A stretch of DNA of 64,000 bases from assembly GCA_029237815.1 (NCBI GenBank), contig JAQZBP010000009.1, positions 124,001 to 188,000 of the forward strand, given 5' to 3'. Both the position numbers and the translations under genes were made by a program. This document shows positions 1-8,474 of this stretch, piece after piece; the first letter of the stretch is position 1, and every line of letters begins with the position of its first letter. The notes under the pieces are model-generated. The model worked only from the letters and a program-made list of their open reading frames with translations, made no database searches and was not told where the DNA came from. The stretch comes from Moraxellaceae bacterium (lineage in GTDB: Bacteria > Pseudomonadota > Gammaproteobacteria > Pseudomonadales > Moraxellaceae).

Positions 1-425
1 TGCGCATGCCGCAGGGCGGCGCCCTGCACGCGCTGGGCGAATTGCGCACCCGCGGCCTCGAGACGCCCACCTTGCTGCTCACCACCTTCGACGATCCCGC
101 GGCGCTGCAGGCCGGCATCGCCCTCGGTGCCCGGGGCTGCCTGCTGAAGGATGTGCCGGTCGAGCAACTGGTCGAAGCCATCCGCCTGGTCGCCGCGGGC
201 GGCAGCATCCCCTACCGTCCACTGGCGCAGCTGCCCCTGTCCCTGACCGAGCGTGAGCAGAGCGTGCTGCGCGAATTGCGCGAGGGAAAGCAGAACAAGG
301 AGATCGCCGCCAGCCTCGGCCTCTCGCCGGGCACGGTGCGCAACTACATCTCCACGCTGTTCGAGAAGCTCGGCGTGCGCGATCGCGCCCAGGCCATCCG
401 CCGCCTGCAGGAACTGGGACTCTGA
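1..425 (+). CDS. NarL/LuxR-family response regulator, C-terminal part (5' end outside window)
   Basis: The reading frame is already open at the window edge (an Arg codon precedes the first Met), so this is the 3' part of a longer gene. The visible 139 residues hold the end of a CheY-like receiver: TTFDD, the helix GARGCLLKD with its conserved Lys, and VEQLVEAIRLVAAGG. A LuxR-type helix-turn-helix follows (LTEREQSVLRELREGKQNKE, then a recognition helix in SPGTVRNYIS). This is the standard architecture of a DNA-binding two-component regulator. The phosphoacceptor Asp and the partner kinase lie upstream, outside the window. Family assignment is firm; the regulon is unknown. Confidence 0.9.
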   Translation, partial: RMPQGGALHALGELRTRGLETPTLLLTTFDDPAALQAGIALGARGCLLKDVPVEQLVEAIRLVAAGGSIPYRPLAQLPLSLTEREQSVLRELREGKQNKEIAASLGLSPGTVRNYISTLFEKLGVRDRAQAIRRLQELGL

Positions 426-642
426 AGCCGCCGCATCCCGACAAGCTTTGCGCTGCGCCGGCCGCCGCAGCGCCACAGGGTCGACTGCCGCATGGCACGC
501 TACGCCGATTTCGTGATGACATTTGTCACTTCAACGCGGCAGCACACCCCCCTAGCATCGCAGCCTTGACGCAGCCCGGCAGGGACGGCAGTGATGACCA
601 GACGCAGCGCGCGCGCCGCGGCAACAGGACGAGATACCGGAC

Positions 643-1308
643 ATGAGTGGCATGAGACAGGTGTGGGCATGGCTCTGGCTGGGCCTTGCGGGAATCAGCC
701 AGGCCTGCGACACCGAGTCAGTGCCGCCCGTGATCGACCGCAACAACGTGCAAGTCTGGACCTGTACGGCGCCGGGCACGCCACTGCTGGGCTTCGAGGC
801 CCGCACCACCGTGCAGAGCACGCTGTCGGGCCTGGTCGGCCTGCTGATGGACACGACATCGGCGCGCGAGTGGGTGTTCCGCATGAACCGCATCGACCTG
901 CTGCGGCAGGACGAGAAGGCCGGCACCTTCCTGTTGCGGGCGGAATCCGACTTCTGGCCGCTCAAGGACCGCGACGTCTATCTGGAAGGCCGCGTCACCC
1001 AGCATCCGGCGACGCTGGCCGTCGCCATCGACAGCCGCAGCACACCGGCGGGCCGGCATGCGGAGCGCCCGGACTTCGTGCGCATGCCCTTCATGCTGGG
1101 CCACTGGGAGTTCCAGCCGCTGGGGCAGGGCAGGGTGCAGGTCACCATGACCGGCCAGGCCGATCCCGGCGGCCGCATTCCCGACCTGCTGGTGAACCTC
1201 GTGATCCAGGAAACGCCTTATCGCACGCTGCTCGGCCTGCGTCGCCAGATCACTGCGCCGCGCTATCAGCAGATGCACATCAGCGGCATCCGCGAGCCGG
1301 CACGCTGA
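643..1308 (+). CDS. secreted START-domain (lipid-binding fold) protein
   Basis: This 221-residue protein has an N-terminal signal peptide (Trp/Leu-rich core, likely cleaved after residue 21, SQA-C). The body matches the START/Bet v1-like helix-grip pattern seen in bacterial START proteins: a segment with SAREWVFRMNRIDLL, then FWPLKDRDVYLEGR, and a C-terminal amphipathic helix with LVNLVIQETPYRTLL. Such proteins are thought to bind hydrophobic ligands; no enzymatic residues are expected. It probably acts in the periplasm. It starts 217 nt after the regulator and its direct neighbours are tiny unknown proteins, so context does not reveal a ligand. The family call rests on motif reading. Confidence 0.8.
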   Translation: MSGMRQVWAWLWLGLAGISQACDTESVPPVIDRNNVQVWTCTAPGTPLLGFEARTTVQSTLSGLVGLLMDTTSAREWVFRMNRIDLLRQDEKAGTFLLRAESDFWPLKDRDVYLEGRVTQHPATLAVAIDSRSTPAGRHAERPDFVRMPFMLGHWEFQPLGQGRVQVTMTGQADPGGRIPDLLVNLVIQETPYRTLLGLRRQITAPRYQQMHISGIREPAR

Positions 1309-1366
1309 CCCGGCGACACGCCGCCGGCATCCGCTTCACACTCCCCTGCCCCATCCGGAAGGCCGC

Positions 1367-1600
1367 ATGGTCATCCGCCTGATCGCCGGCACCACGTTGG
1401 GGGCGGCCAGCCTCATCGCGTGGGCGCTGGATAAAACCTGGCCCGACGACACCGCACCCGCTCCCCCCGCCGTGACACAGATCGCCACGGCCACCCCGGA
1501 GCCGGGGGTCCAAGCCCCGTCCATCCTCCCGCCCGCTACCGTCAGTCCGCCTGGCGATGGCCGCGCCATCCCGCCCGCCGGTAACGTGATCGTCCCTTGA
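1367..1600 (+). CDS. small membrane-anchored or secreted Pro-rich hypothetical protein
   Basis: A 77-residue frame begins with one hydrophobic helix (about residues 2-21), which may be a signal anchor. The rest is Pro/Ala-rich and low in complexity (APAPPAVTQ, PPATVSPPGD), as in periplasmic linkers. It lies 58 nt downstream of the START-domain gene on the same strand. No Shine-Dalgarno sequence is convincing and no family is recognised, so it may be a chance frame in GC-rich DNA. Confidence 0.4.
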   Translation: MVIRLIAGTTLGAASLIAWALDKTWPDDTAPAPPAVTQIATATPEPGVQAPSILPPATVSPPGDGRAIPPAGNVIVP

Positions 1601-1679
1601 GCTGCATCAAGGGCGGGTATCTCGGCTTTGTGCTGTGATCAGGCTGCACAAGACTCAAATAACAAGAATGGAGCGTGCA

Positions 1680-1850
1680 ATGGACATCATGCGGGAGCTG
1701 TTCGGGACTTATAGCGGCTGGCTGATCGTCGTGATCATGGTGGTCATGGCGGGGATTCCGGTGGCCATCCGCCGGATGCTGCAGCACCCCGGCGTTTCGC
1801 CAGCGGAACAGATGGAGCGGCAGTCGCGCACCAAGCGCCAGGCCGTCTGA
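1680..1850 (+). CDS. DUF3149-like one-helix membrane protein
   Basis: A 56-residue protein starts MDIMRELFGTYSGW, followed by one strong transmembrane helix (LIVVIMVVMAGIPVAI) and a basic, polar tail. This layout resembles the short DUF3149 membrane proteins of proteobacteria (MxxLxxLfxTxxGL followed by one helix). The start at 1680 is preferred over upstream in-frame ATGs because GGAG lies 6-7 nt before it. Function is unknown in the family. It sits 24 nt before the DUF2892 gene and is probably co-transcribed with it. Confidence 0.65.
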   Translation: MDIMRELFGTYSGWLIVVIMVVMAGIPVAIRRMLQHPGVSPAEQMERQSRTKRQAV

Positions 1851-1874
1851 CAACTCAAGTGGAGCGGAGGCAAC

Positions 1875-2069
1875 ATGGAACGCAATGTGGGTGATGTGGA
1901 GCGTGTCGTGCGCGTGGTGGCCGGGCTTGCCATCCTGAGCCTGGTCTTTGTCGGGCCGAAGTCGCTGTGGGGCCTGCTGGGCGTTGTGCCCGTCTTTACC
2001 GGGCTGAGCGGCTGGTGCCCGCCCTACCAGCTCCTCGGCATCAGCACCTGCAAGCGCAAGGATGCCTGA
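1875..2069 (+). CDS. YgaP-type DUF2892 inner membrane protein
   Basis: This 64-residue protein matches the DUF2892 pattern. It has an N-terminal MERNVGDVERVVRVVAGLAI, two hydrophobic hairpin helices (LAILSLVFVG and GLLGVVPVFTGLSG), then WCPPYQLLGISTC with the typical paired cysteines. DUF2892 domains occur alone or fused to rhodanese domains, as in E. coli YgaP, and are linked to sulfur chemistry at the membrane. A GGAG motif precedes the start. Its gene overlaps the next frame by 8 nt. Confidence 0.85.
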   Translation: MERNVGDVERVVRVVAGLAILSLVFVGPKSLWGLLGVVPVFTGLSGWCPPYQLLGISTCKRKDA

Positions 2070-2289
2070 GTCGCCGCTCAAGGGTCCCGTGCCGGAGGAT
2101 CTTCTCGCGGTCACGGGGCATTGCTGCAGCGTGCGCCTGACGCGCCTTGCCGAGCTGGACGACGGCATCGACTTCACGCCCGACGCTGCCGCGCGCGCCG
2201 CCTTTGCCAGGCTGCAGACGCTCACCAACCCGGAGCAGGTGATCGCCACCCCAGGCGACAGCGCCGAGCGCGACACGACTCCCGGCTGA
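2062..2289 (+). CDS. small hypothetical protein overlapping the DUF2892 gene
   Basis: A 75-residue soluble frame starts 8 nt inside the end of the DUF2892 gene, an arrangement compatible with translational coupling. It contains a GHCCSVR dicysteine stretch and a Leu-rich helix (AARAAFARLQTLTNPEQV). I recognise no family. The frame ends just before a perfect bidirectional terminator, which fits a real last gene of the small operon. A chance frame cannot be excluded. Confidence 0.4.
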   Translation: MPESPLKGPVPEDLLAVTGHCCSVRLTRLAELDDGIDFTPDAAARAAFARLQTLTNPEQVIATPGDSAERDTTPG

Positions 2290-2302
2290 AGCCGATGCTT
2301 CA

Positions 2303-2340
2303 CCAATAAAAAAGCCGCCATCAGGCGGCTTTTTTATTGG
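2303..2340. terminator. bidirectional Rho-independent terminator
   Basis: This is a perfect inverted repeat: 17-nt arms (GCCGCC core flanked by A-tract and T-tract) around an ATCA loop. A-tracts on one side and T-tracts on the other make it act in both directions. It ends the small-protein operon from the left and the fbp-SCP2-adh operon from the right. Confidence 0.95.
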
Positions 2341-2347
2341 GCGCGAT

Positions 2348-3535
2348 TTACGCCCAGGCGCGGCGCAGGATGGCCAGCGCCTCTTCGCGATCGGCTTCTT
2401 TCGGATTGAAGATGATGGAGCCGTCGTTGATCGTGAGGTCGGCGACCTGCTCGAGCTGGTCTTCCTGCACCTTGCCGGTTTCATGCAGCGTGCGCGGCAG
2501 CTTGCAGCGATGGTGCAGCTGGTCGCGCAGCGCACGAATCGTGGCGATCGCTTTCTTCGCGCGCTCGGGTCGCGGCGTCGTGGCGTACACGTCGGCGCCG
2601 GCCAGCGGCAGCAGCAGCTCGCCGATGCGGTCGCCGTTCACATCCATGTTGTATTCCAGCACGTACGGCAGGAACAGGCTCATGCAGAGACCATGCGGCA
2701 GATGGCAGACGGCGCCCAGCGAATGGCCGAGCGAATGCACGAGCCCCACCATGGCGTTGGAGAAGGCGATACCCGCCATGGTGGAGGCCTGCGCCAGTTC
2801 CAGGCGGCCGTCGGCGTCGGCGGGATTGTCCATCACCTTCAGCAGGTTCTCGCTGATCTTGCGGATGGCGGCGGTGGCGTAGGCGTCGCTGATCGGATTG
2901 GCGGCGAGGCAGGTGAAGGCCTCGACGGCGTGCGTCATCGCGTCCATCCCCGTCATCGCGGTGATGTGCGGCGGCAACGTCAGCGTCATGCGCGGATCGA
3001 GGATGGCGGCGTTGGGCAACAGGAAATAGGAGGTGAAGGGCACCTTCACGCCCTTCTCGAGATCGGACACCACCGCCACCATGGTCGTCTCGGAACCGGT
3101 GCCGGCCGTGGTCGGCACCACGAACAGCGGCTTCAGCGGACGCTTCAGGTTGTGTGCGCCGGCAAAGGCATGCAGGTCGTCGCCGCCTTCAGACACGAGA
3201 ATGTTGGTGGTCTTGGCCGTATCGATCACGGAGCCGCCGCCGACGGCGATGATGGCGTCGCAATTGTTGGCGCGGTACATCGCCGCGGCAGCACGCACCG
3301 TCTGCATGCTGCTGTCCGGCGGCACGTCATCGAACACGCAGGCGATGGCGATGCCGCTGTCGGCAAAGGCAGCCTCGACATGCTTCAGCAGGCCGACCGC
3401 GACCACGCCCTTGTCCGTGAGCACCATGGGGCGCTTGGCCTGCAGCGTGGAGAGCTCGAAAGGGATGTGCTCCAGGGCCTTGTGACCGGCAACGACCTTC
3501 ACCGGGCAGAAAAATTCGTAATATGCCTTGGACAT
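2348..3535 (-). CDS. iron-containing (class III) alcohol dehydrogenase
   Basis: This 395-residue protein is full length for the Fe-ADH family (NAD(P)-dependent oxidation of alcohols or reduction of aldehydes, cytosolic). Visible motifs are the dinucleotide-binding GGGSVIDTAKT, PTTAGTGSETT, and the metal ligands in DAMTHAVEAF and the two helices HSLGHSLGAVCH and LPHGLCMSLFLPYVLEYN. The start at 3535 is 4 nt after the end of the SCP2-like gene, so the two are almost certainly co-transcribed. The substrate cannot be read from sequence; medium-chain alcohols, methanol-type or lactaldehyde-type substrates are all possible in this family. Confidence 0.93.
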   Translation of the reverse strand: MSKAYYEFFCPVKVVAGHKALEHIPFELSTLQAKRPMVLTDKGVVAVGLLKHVEAAFADSGIAIACVFDDVPPDSSMQTVRAAAAMYRANNCDAIIAVGGGSVIDTAKTTNILVSEGGDDLHAFAGAHNLKRPLKPLFVVPTTAGTGSETTMVAVVSDLEKGVKVPFTSYFLLPNAAILDPRMTLTLPPHITAMTGMDAMTHAVEAFTCLAANPISDAYATAAIRKISENLLKVMDNPADADGRLELAQASTMAGIAFSNAMVGLVHSLGHSLGAVCHLPHGLCMSLFLPYVLEYNMDVNGDRIGELLLPLAGADVYATTPRPERAKKAIATIRALRDQLHHRCKLPRTLHETGKVQEDQLEQVADLTINDGSIIFNPKEADREEALAILRRAWA

Positions 3536-3539
3536 CTTC

Positions 3540-4067
3540 TTATGCTCCCTTCAGGAAATTGGCGGCCACGCGGCCATAGATTCGGGTGGCGAGACCGAGC
3601 TTGTCGGCCAGGGCGATATCGGGGTAACGCTTCACGGCGCGTTCGGCGACCAGCTTCGGCAGGATCAGCACCTCCATGCGCGACAGGCAGCGCACGAGGC
3701 GGATGGCGTGCGACACATCGCCGTCCACGTACAGGCGGTCGTTGGCAAAGGCGCGCGCCGTGCCTTCCTGGAAGCTGAGCACGAGGAAGGCGTGCGACAG
3801 GTGCTTGAAGCGCGCGCAAAGATCCGGCTTGCCGGTGAAATCCTTGAGCAGCTTGAGCGTGCCGTCGGGCTGCACCTGCGCGGTGAAATCGGCGCCGTTC
3901 GGCATCACCTTCATCTGCAGGATGAAGCCTTCGGGAAAGGCGGAGGTTTCCTTGCGGATGACGTCGTCGACCTGGCTGGCGGACACCAGCGCGCGACCCA
4001 CGACCCCCATCATCAGGCCGACATAGTGGCGCTCCACGTCCGGCAGCAGCATTTTGAATTCGGGCAT
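3540..4067 (-). CDS. SCP2 sterol-transfer-like domain protein
   Basis: This is a 175-residue protein without signal peptide. The stretch with GFILQMKVMPNGADFTAQV, GTLKLLKDFTGKPDLCARFKHL and FANDRLYVDGDVSHAIRLVR fits an SCP2-like alpha/beta lipid-binding fold, in which a C-terminal region lines a hydrophobic pocket. It lies between fbp (29 nt upstream) and the Fe-alcohol dehydrogenase (4 nt downstream). It might present a hydrophobic alcohol or acyl substrate to the dehydrogenase; that link is inference from the operon. An alternative is a general conserved protein of unknown function. Confidence 0.65.
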   Translation of the reverse strand: MPEFKMLLPDVERHYVGLMMGVVGRALVSASQVDDVIRKETSAFPEGFILQMKVMPNGADFTAQVQPDGTLKLLKDFTGKPDLCARFKHLSHAFLVLSFQEGTARAFANDRLYVDGDVSHAIRLVRCLSRMEVLILPKLVAERAVKRYPDIALADKLGLATRIYGRVAANFLKGA

Positions 4068-4096
4068 TTTCGTCTTCTTGCGTCGTGTGGAAATTC

Positions 4097-5101
4097 TTAT
4101 GCGAGGTGGTAGCGCGTCACGCGCTCCACTTCGTGCTTCGAGCCCAGCACCACCGGCACGCGCTGGTGCAGCTCGGCAGGCTGGACCTCCATGATGCGCG
4201 CACGGCCCGTGGTGGCGGCGCCGCCGGCCTGCTCGATGAGGAAGGCCATGGGATTGGCCTCGTACATCAGGCGCAGCTTGCCGCCCTTCTCTTTGGTCTT
4301 GCTGTCGAGCGGGTACATGAACACGCCGCCGCGCGTGAGGATGCGGTGCACGTCGGCCACCATGGAGGCCACCCAGCGCATGTTGAAATCCTTCTCGCGC
4401 GGCCCCGCCTGGCCCATCAGCAGCTCCTCGACATAGCGCTGCACCGGCGCCTCCCAGAAGCGCTGGTTGGACATGTTGATGGCGAACTCCTGGGTGTCTT
4501 CGGGCACCTGCATCTTCTCGTGCGTCAGCACGAACTCGCCGTGCTCGCGGTCGAGCGTAAAGCAGTCGACGCCGTCGCCCAGCGTCAGCACGAGTAGCGT
4601 GGAGGGACCATAGACGGCATAGCCGGCGCAGACCTGCGCGGTGCCGGGCTGCAGGAAATCCTCGGCGGTCGGCTTCTTGGCCTTGCTGCCTTTGCGACGC
4701 AGCACGGAAAAGATGGTGCCGACGGAAATGTTTACGTCGATGTTGGAGGAGCCGTCGAGCGGATCGAACAGCAGCAGGTAGTCGCCACGCGGGTACTCGG
4801 GGGGGATGTGGTAGATCTCCTCCATTTCCTCCGACGCCATGGCCGCCAGCGTGCCGTTGGCGCGCTTGGAGCGGATGAGGATCTCGTTGGAAAGCACGTC
4901 CAGCTTCTTCTGTGCCTCGCCCTGCACGTTGTCGGTGCCGGCACCACCCAGCACGCCGGCGATGGCGCCCTTGCCGATGGCCACGCCGATGGCCTTGCAG
5001 GCCGTGGCGATGTTCTCGATCAACAGGCGCAGCTCGTGGGTGATCAGGGGATTCGCGCGCTGCTTGTCGACGAGGTAGTGGCTCAGTGTCACGCCGGTCA
5101 T
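4097..5101 (-). CDS. fbp: class I fructose-1,6-bisphosphatase
   Basis: Fbp removes the 1-phosphate of fructose-1,6-bisphosphate in gluconeogenesis (cytosolic, Mg-dependent). The metal-binding loop [19 protein letters not shown] is intact. The substrate-binding part [20 protein letters not shown] and the C-terminal [13 protein letters not shown] are also present. The chosen ATG gives 334 residues, the usual length ([14 protein letters not shown] start); the open frame continues upstream without homology. It is the first gene of a minus-strand operon with the SCP2-like protein and Fe-ADH. Confidence 0.96.
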   Translation of the reverse strand: MTGVTLSHYLVDKQRANPLITHELRLLIENIATACKAIGVAIGKGAIAGVLGGAGTDNVQGEAQKKLDVLSNEILIRSKRANGTLAAMASEEMEEIYHIPPEYPRGDYLLLFDPLDGSSNIDVNISVGTIFSVLRRKGSKAKKPTAEDFLQPGTAQVCAGYAVYGPSTLLVLTLGDGVDCFTLDREHGEFVLTHEKMQVPEDTQEFAINMSNQRFWEAPVQRYVEELLMGQAGPREKDFNMRWVASMVADVHRILTRGGVFMYPLDSKTKEKGGKLRLMYEANPMAFLIEQAGGAATTGRARIMEVQPAELHQRVPVVLGSKHEVERVTRYHLA

Positions 5102-5274
5102 GAAGTACCCCAGGGGCAAAGGGAATGAAGGGGGCGAATTATGACTGCTAAGGCAGTCGCGGCCCAGCCCGACCCGCAACTTCCCGCTTTTGCCTGAGGC
5201 CTGCGGGAGCGCCTCCGCCGATGGCGGCCGGTCGGCCCGCGCCGCTGGGTGTCGGAGAGACTCCGACCGACGCC

Positions 5275-6309
5275 TCAGCCGTTGCGCTGGCTGCTGCGCA
5301 TCTGGTCGCGGTACTGGCGGGGCGTGGTGCCGGTCCAGGTCTTGAAGGCGCGGGTGAAGTTGGCCGGGTCGCGGTAGCCGAGGCGCTCGGCGATCTGCTC
5401 GATGCTGAGCCGGCCTTCGGCCAGGCGCAGCACGGCCTCGTCCCGACGCATTTCGGCTACGAGCTCGGAAAAGCCCACGCCCTGCTCGGCCAGCTTGCGC
5501 TTCAGGCTGCGGGCCGACATGCAGCAGCGGCGCGCCACCGCCTCCAAGCCCGGCATGTCGCTCATGTTTTCGCCGAGCAGGGCCCGCACGCGGGTGACCA
5601 GGGGCTTGCTGGAGAGGGCCTCGAGCTCGTGCTCGCACTGCTCGCGGGCGAGCTGCGAGGCCGTGGCATCCGCCAGCAACAGGGGCTGGTCCAGCACCTT
5701 TACCGGGAAGCGCAACTGGTTCACCGGCTTGCCGTAGCGGATGGGACAGGGCAGCAGGTGCGCGGCCGCCTGGTAATAGGCCGGCTCGGGAAAGTCGATC
5801 CAGATCTCCGCCTCGAGGCTGCTCTCGCCGGTGATGTAGGCGCCGGCATGACAGAGACCGATCAGCAGGGATTCGTAGGGAAAGGCAAACGGGGCCCTGA
5901 TGTCGGAGGTGTTGTCGATCTGCACCACCGCCGTATCCCCTTCGATAAAGAAGGAAAAGGTAAGGGCGCCGCTGCGCGTGCTGAAGAACTTGTCGGTGAG
6001 CTCGATGGCCTCGCGCAAGGTGGCGCTGGTCATGACGGCATAGCCCAGGAAGCCGTGCGCGGACAGCTTGATCTGCAGGCCGAAGTGATAGCCCAGGGCG
6101 GGCTCGCCGGTCAGTTTCAGGGCGCGGGCCACCAGCAGGTTGAACTCCAGCGGCGTCAGGCGCGCGTCGAGGGCACCCGGCTCCAGCCGGGCCAGCACGG
6201 TCTCCGCGATCAGCTCGTCCGGCGCCACATGCCAGCGCTTGCAGAGCTCGACCAGATGGCGGGCGTAGCCGACCGGAATGGCGGGATGGTGCAGATCAGC
6301 CGTCGACAT
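5275..6309 (-). CDS. AraC-family regulator with arabinose-binding-type N domain
   Basis: This 344-residue regulator has an N-terminal ligand domain of the PF12625 type ([39 protein letters not shown]) and a C-terminal AraC double helix-turn-helix ([20 protein letters not shown], then [20 protein letters not shown]). Relatives of this type (OruR/ArgR-like) activate catabolic genes in response to small molecules. The start at 6309 is chosen because the upstream frame extension shows no family resemblance. It is divergent from three PF10118 genes and is the natural candidate to control them through the 218-nt shared intergenic region. Confidence 0.92.
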   Translation of the reverse strand: MSTADLHHPAIPVGYARHLVELCKRWHVAPDELIAETVLARLEPGALDARLTPLEFNLLVARALKLTGEPALGYHFGLQIKLSAHGFLGYAVMTSATLREAIELTDKFFSTRSGALTFSFFIEGDTAVVQIDNTSDIRAPFAFPYESLLIGLCHAGAYITGESSLEAEIWIDFPEPAYYQAAAHLLPCPIRYGKPVNQLRFPVKVLDQPLLLADATASQLAREQCEHELEALSSKPLVTRVRALLGENMSDMPGLEAVARRCCMSARSLKRKLAEQGVGFSELVAEMRRDEAVLRLAEGRLSIEQIAERLGYRDPANFTRAFKTWTGTTPRQYRDQMRSSQRNG

Positions 6310-6527
6310 GGGAATGGCCCCGATTAACCGATTGCCTGAGTTATTGGCCCGAAATGACCTAGCGGGCGGTGGGGATTGCTGCCAATACTTACATCGTCCA
6401 ATGACACATTCAATGAAGAAAACCAGATAGTGTCGAATCGCTGCCAGACGCGACCGGAATCCTAGCCGTAAAGACCTGCCCAGGTCACGACGGCCGGCAG
6501 CCCAAGCCCCCGACAGGAGCAAGAGAC
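6310..6527. promoter_or_regulatory. divergent intergenic region between AraC regulator and PF10118 operon
   Basis: This 218-nt region separates two divergent starts. Its first half is less GC-rich than the surroundings (ATTGCCTGAGTTATTGGCCC, ACTTACATCGTCCAATGACA). It should hold promoters for both directions and an AraC-type operator. I cannot define the operator half-sites with confidence. AGGAG lies about 9 nt before the ATG at 6528. Confidence 0.5.
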
Positions 6528-7352
6528 ATGACCGCCCAAGCCCAGATCAAGGCCAGTTTCCCCGTCCGCCGCATGGACTTCGGCTTTAACGACGTCCCCA
6601 AGTACTGGTTCAACGACGACCCCTTCCTCACGCACTTCCTGAGCAATCTGTCGTCCCTGTTCCCGGAAGGCGAGTTCTTCTTCGTGACCAGCATGCGCAA
6701 TGTGCGCGACCTGATCGACGACCCCGTCCTGCAGAAGGAAATCTCGGCCTTTATCGGCCAGGAAGCCATGCACTCCAAGGAACACAAGGTCTTCAACGAC
6801 TATGCCACGGAACACGGCATCGACCTGGACTTCTTCCACCGCCGGGTCGGCAAGCTCCTGAAGTGGGGCCACAAGGTGCTCTCGCACAAGCAGCAGGTCG
6901 CCGTCACCTGCGCCCTGGAACACTTCACCGCCACCATCGCCGCGCAGCTGATGAAGCGTACCGACTGGAACGAGCGCATGAACGACCCCGTCATGCGCAA
7001 GATGTGGCTGTGGCATGCCGTCGAAGAGTCCGAGCACAAGTCGGTCACCTACGATGTCTACCAGAAGCTCTACCAGGACTACCCGACCCGCGCCGGCGCC
7101 ATGATCGCCGCCTGGTCCATCCTGGCGGTGGTGCTGGCCGACCAGCAGGTGCGCCTGATGGCCAGGGACGGGCAGCTCCTCAATGCCAAGTCCTGGGCGC
7201 GGGGCATGTGGAGCCTGTTCGGCTACAAGGGCTTCCTGACGGAGCTGACGCTGCCGCTGCTCGACTACTTCCGCCCCGGCTTCCACCCGGAAGACCACGA
7301 CAGCGAAGCGCTGGAAAAGAAGTACAAGGAATACCTCGCCCTGCAGGGCTGA
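6528..7352 (+). CDS. PF10118 'predicted metal-dependent hydrolase', paralog 1
   Basis: This 274-residue protein belongs to the uncharacterised PF10118 family. It is all-helical by eye and carries FPEGE (46-50), IGQEAMHSKEH (E79xxH82, E85, H86), CALEHFT (E131, H132) and WHAVEESEHKS (E167xxH170). Two ExxH motifs separated by a lone Glu helix are the usual ligand set of a di-iron ferritin-like site, so the 'hydrolase' name may mislead. A good RBS (AGGAG) precedes the ATG. It is the first of three tandem paralogs followed by a flavin monooxygenase and an alpha/beta hydrolase. The substrate is unknown. Confidence 0.88.
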   Translation: MTAQAQIKASFPVRRMDFGFNDVPKYWFNDDPFLTHFLSNLSSLFPEGEFFFVTSMRNVRDLIDDPVLQKEISAFIGQEAMHSKEHKVFNDYATEHGIDLDFFHRRVGKLLKWGHKVLSHKQQVAVTCALEHFTATIAAQLMKRTDWNERMNDPVMRKMWLWHAVEESEHKSVTYDVYQKLYQDYPTRAGAMIAAWSILAVVLADQQVRLMARDGQLLNAKSWARGMWSLFGYKGFLTELTLPLLDYFRPGFHPEDHDSEALEKKYKEYLALQG

Positions 7353-7589
7353 GGCCGATGAGTCGCCGGGGCCCTGCCCCGGCGACTCGCGGAGAACGCG
7401 CATCCTGCGTCCCCGCGCAGGGTGCGCATCACCCGCCACCATCTTCCCCGGCGATTGCGGGCTCACCCTGCAGCTGTCGCCCACTCAGCAACCAGCTTGG
7501 CCTGCTTGGACAAGAACTTGGCACCCCCCACCCTGACTTGAGCCTCCCTCGCGAGGAATACTCCGATCAAAGCTTCCCGGAGGTTTGCC

Positions 7590-8474
7590 ATGAGCGCCAA
7601 AGTCAGTGCCGTCCCTGCCAGTGCCGCCAAGCGCATCAATAAAAGCGCCATCCAGCCGCGCCGCATGGACTTCCAGTTCGATCCGGACATGCCGCGCTAC
7701 TGGTTCGGCGGCAATCAGTTCAAGTCCCTGCTGCTCACTGCATTGTCCTGCACCTTTCCCGAAGGCGAGCGCATGTTCGTGCGCGCCGTGCGCCACTACC
7801 AGCCGACGCTGAAAAGCGAACTGCTGAAAGAGGAAGTGAAAGGCTTCATCGGACAGGAAGCGCACCACGGCAACGAGCACGAAGTGTTCAACGCATTGAT
7901 GGCGAAGAAAGGCATCCCCACGCACAAGGTCGAGAAGTTCGTGCACGACGGCATCCGCTGGCAGGAAAAGCGCCTGTCACCCGAGCGCCGGCTGGCCAAG
8001 ACCTGCGCGCTGGAACATTTCACCGCCATGCTGGCAGAGGTGATGCTGGAAAACCCGGAGTTCCTGGCGGACATGCACAAGGACATGCTCCCCCTGTGGA
8101 TGTGGCACGCCGTGGAGGAATCCGAGCACAAGTCCGTGGCCTTCGACGTGTACCAGGAGCAGATCGGCGACTACTGGATCCGCACCAGCGAGATGGCCGT
8201 GACCACGGTGGAATTCATCGGCTTCACCATCTTCCATTATTTCCAGCTGCGCGCGGAAATGGACGACAGGACCGACTGGAAGGCCGTCGCGCAGGGCTGG
8301 AACTGGCTGCTCGGCAAACCCGGTTTCCTGCGCAAGCTGGGGCCCGCCTATCTCGCCTACTACAAGCGCGACTTCCATCCTGCCAAACGCGACAAGCGCC
8401 ATCTGCGCGAGCGCGGCCTGCAGAAGCTGGCCGCCTTGCTGAAGCGCCCTGACCTGCTGGGAGCCGCGGCATGA
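7590..8474 (+). CDS. PF10118 'predicted metal-dependent hydrolase', paralog 2
   Basis: This 294-residue paralog carries the same signature set: FPEGE (57-60), IGQEAHHGNEH (E90xxH93), CALEHFT and WHAVEESEHKS. Its N-terminus is about 11 residues longer than that of paralog 1. GGAGG precedes the ATG. A 237-nt gap separates it from paralog 1, so it may have its own promoter. Its stop overlaps the start of paralog 3 (ATGA), indicating translational coupling. It may act as a homo- or hetero-oligomer with the other copies; that is inference. Confidence 0.88.
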   Translation: MSAKVSAVPASAAKRINKSAIQPRRMDFQFDPDMPRYWFGGNQFKSLLLTALSCTFPEGERMFVRAVRHYQPTLKSELLKEEVKGFIGQEAHHGNEHEVFNALMAKKGIPTHKVEKFVHDGIRWQEKRLSPERRLAKTCALEHFTAMLAEVMLENPEFLADMHKDMLPLWMWHAVEESEHKSVAFDVYQEQIGDYWIRTSEMAVTTVEFIGFTIFHYFQLRAEMDDRTDWKAVAQGWNWLLGKPGFLRKLGPAYLAYYKRDFHPAKRDKRHLRERGLQKLAALLKRPDLLGAAA

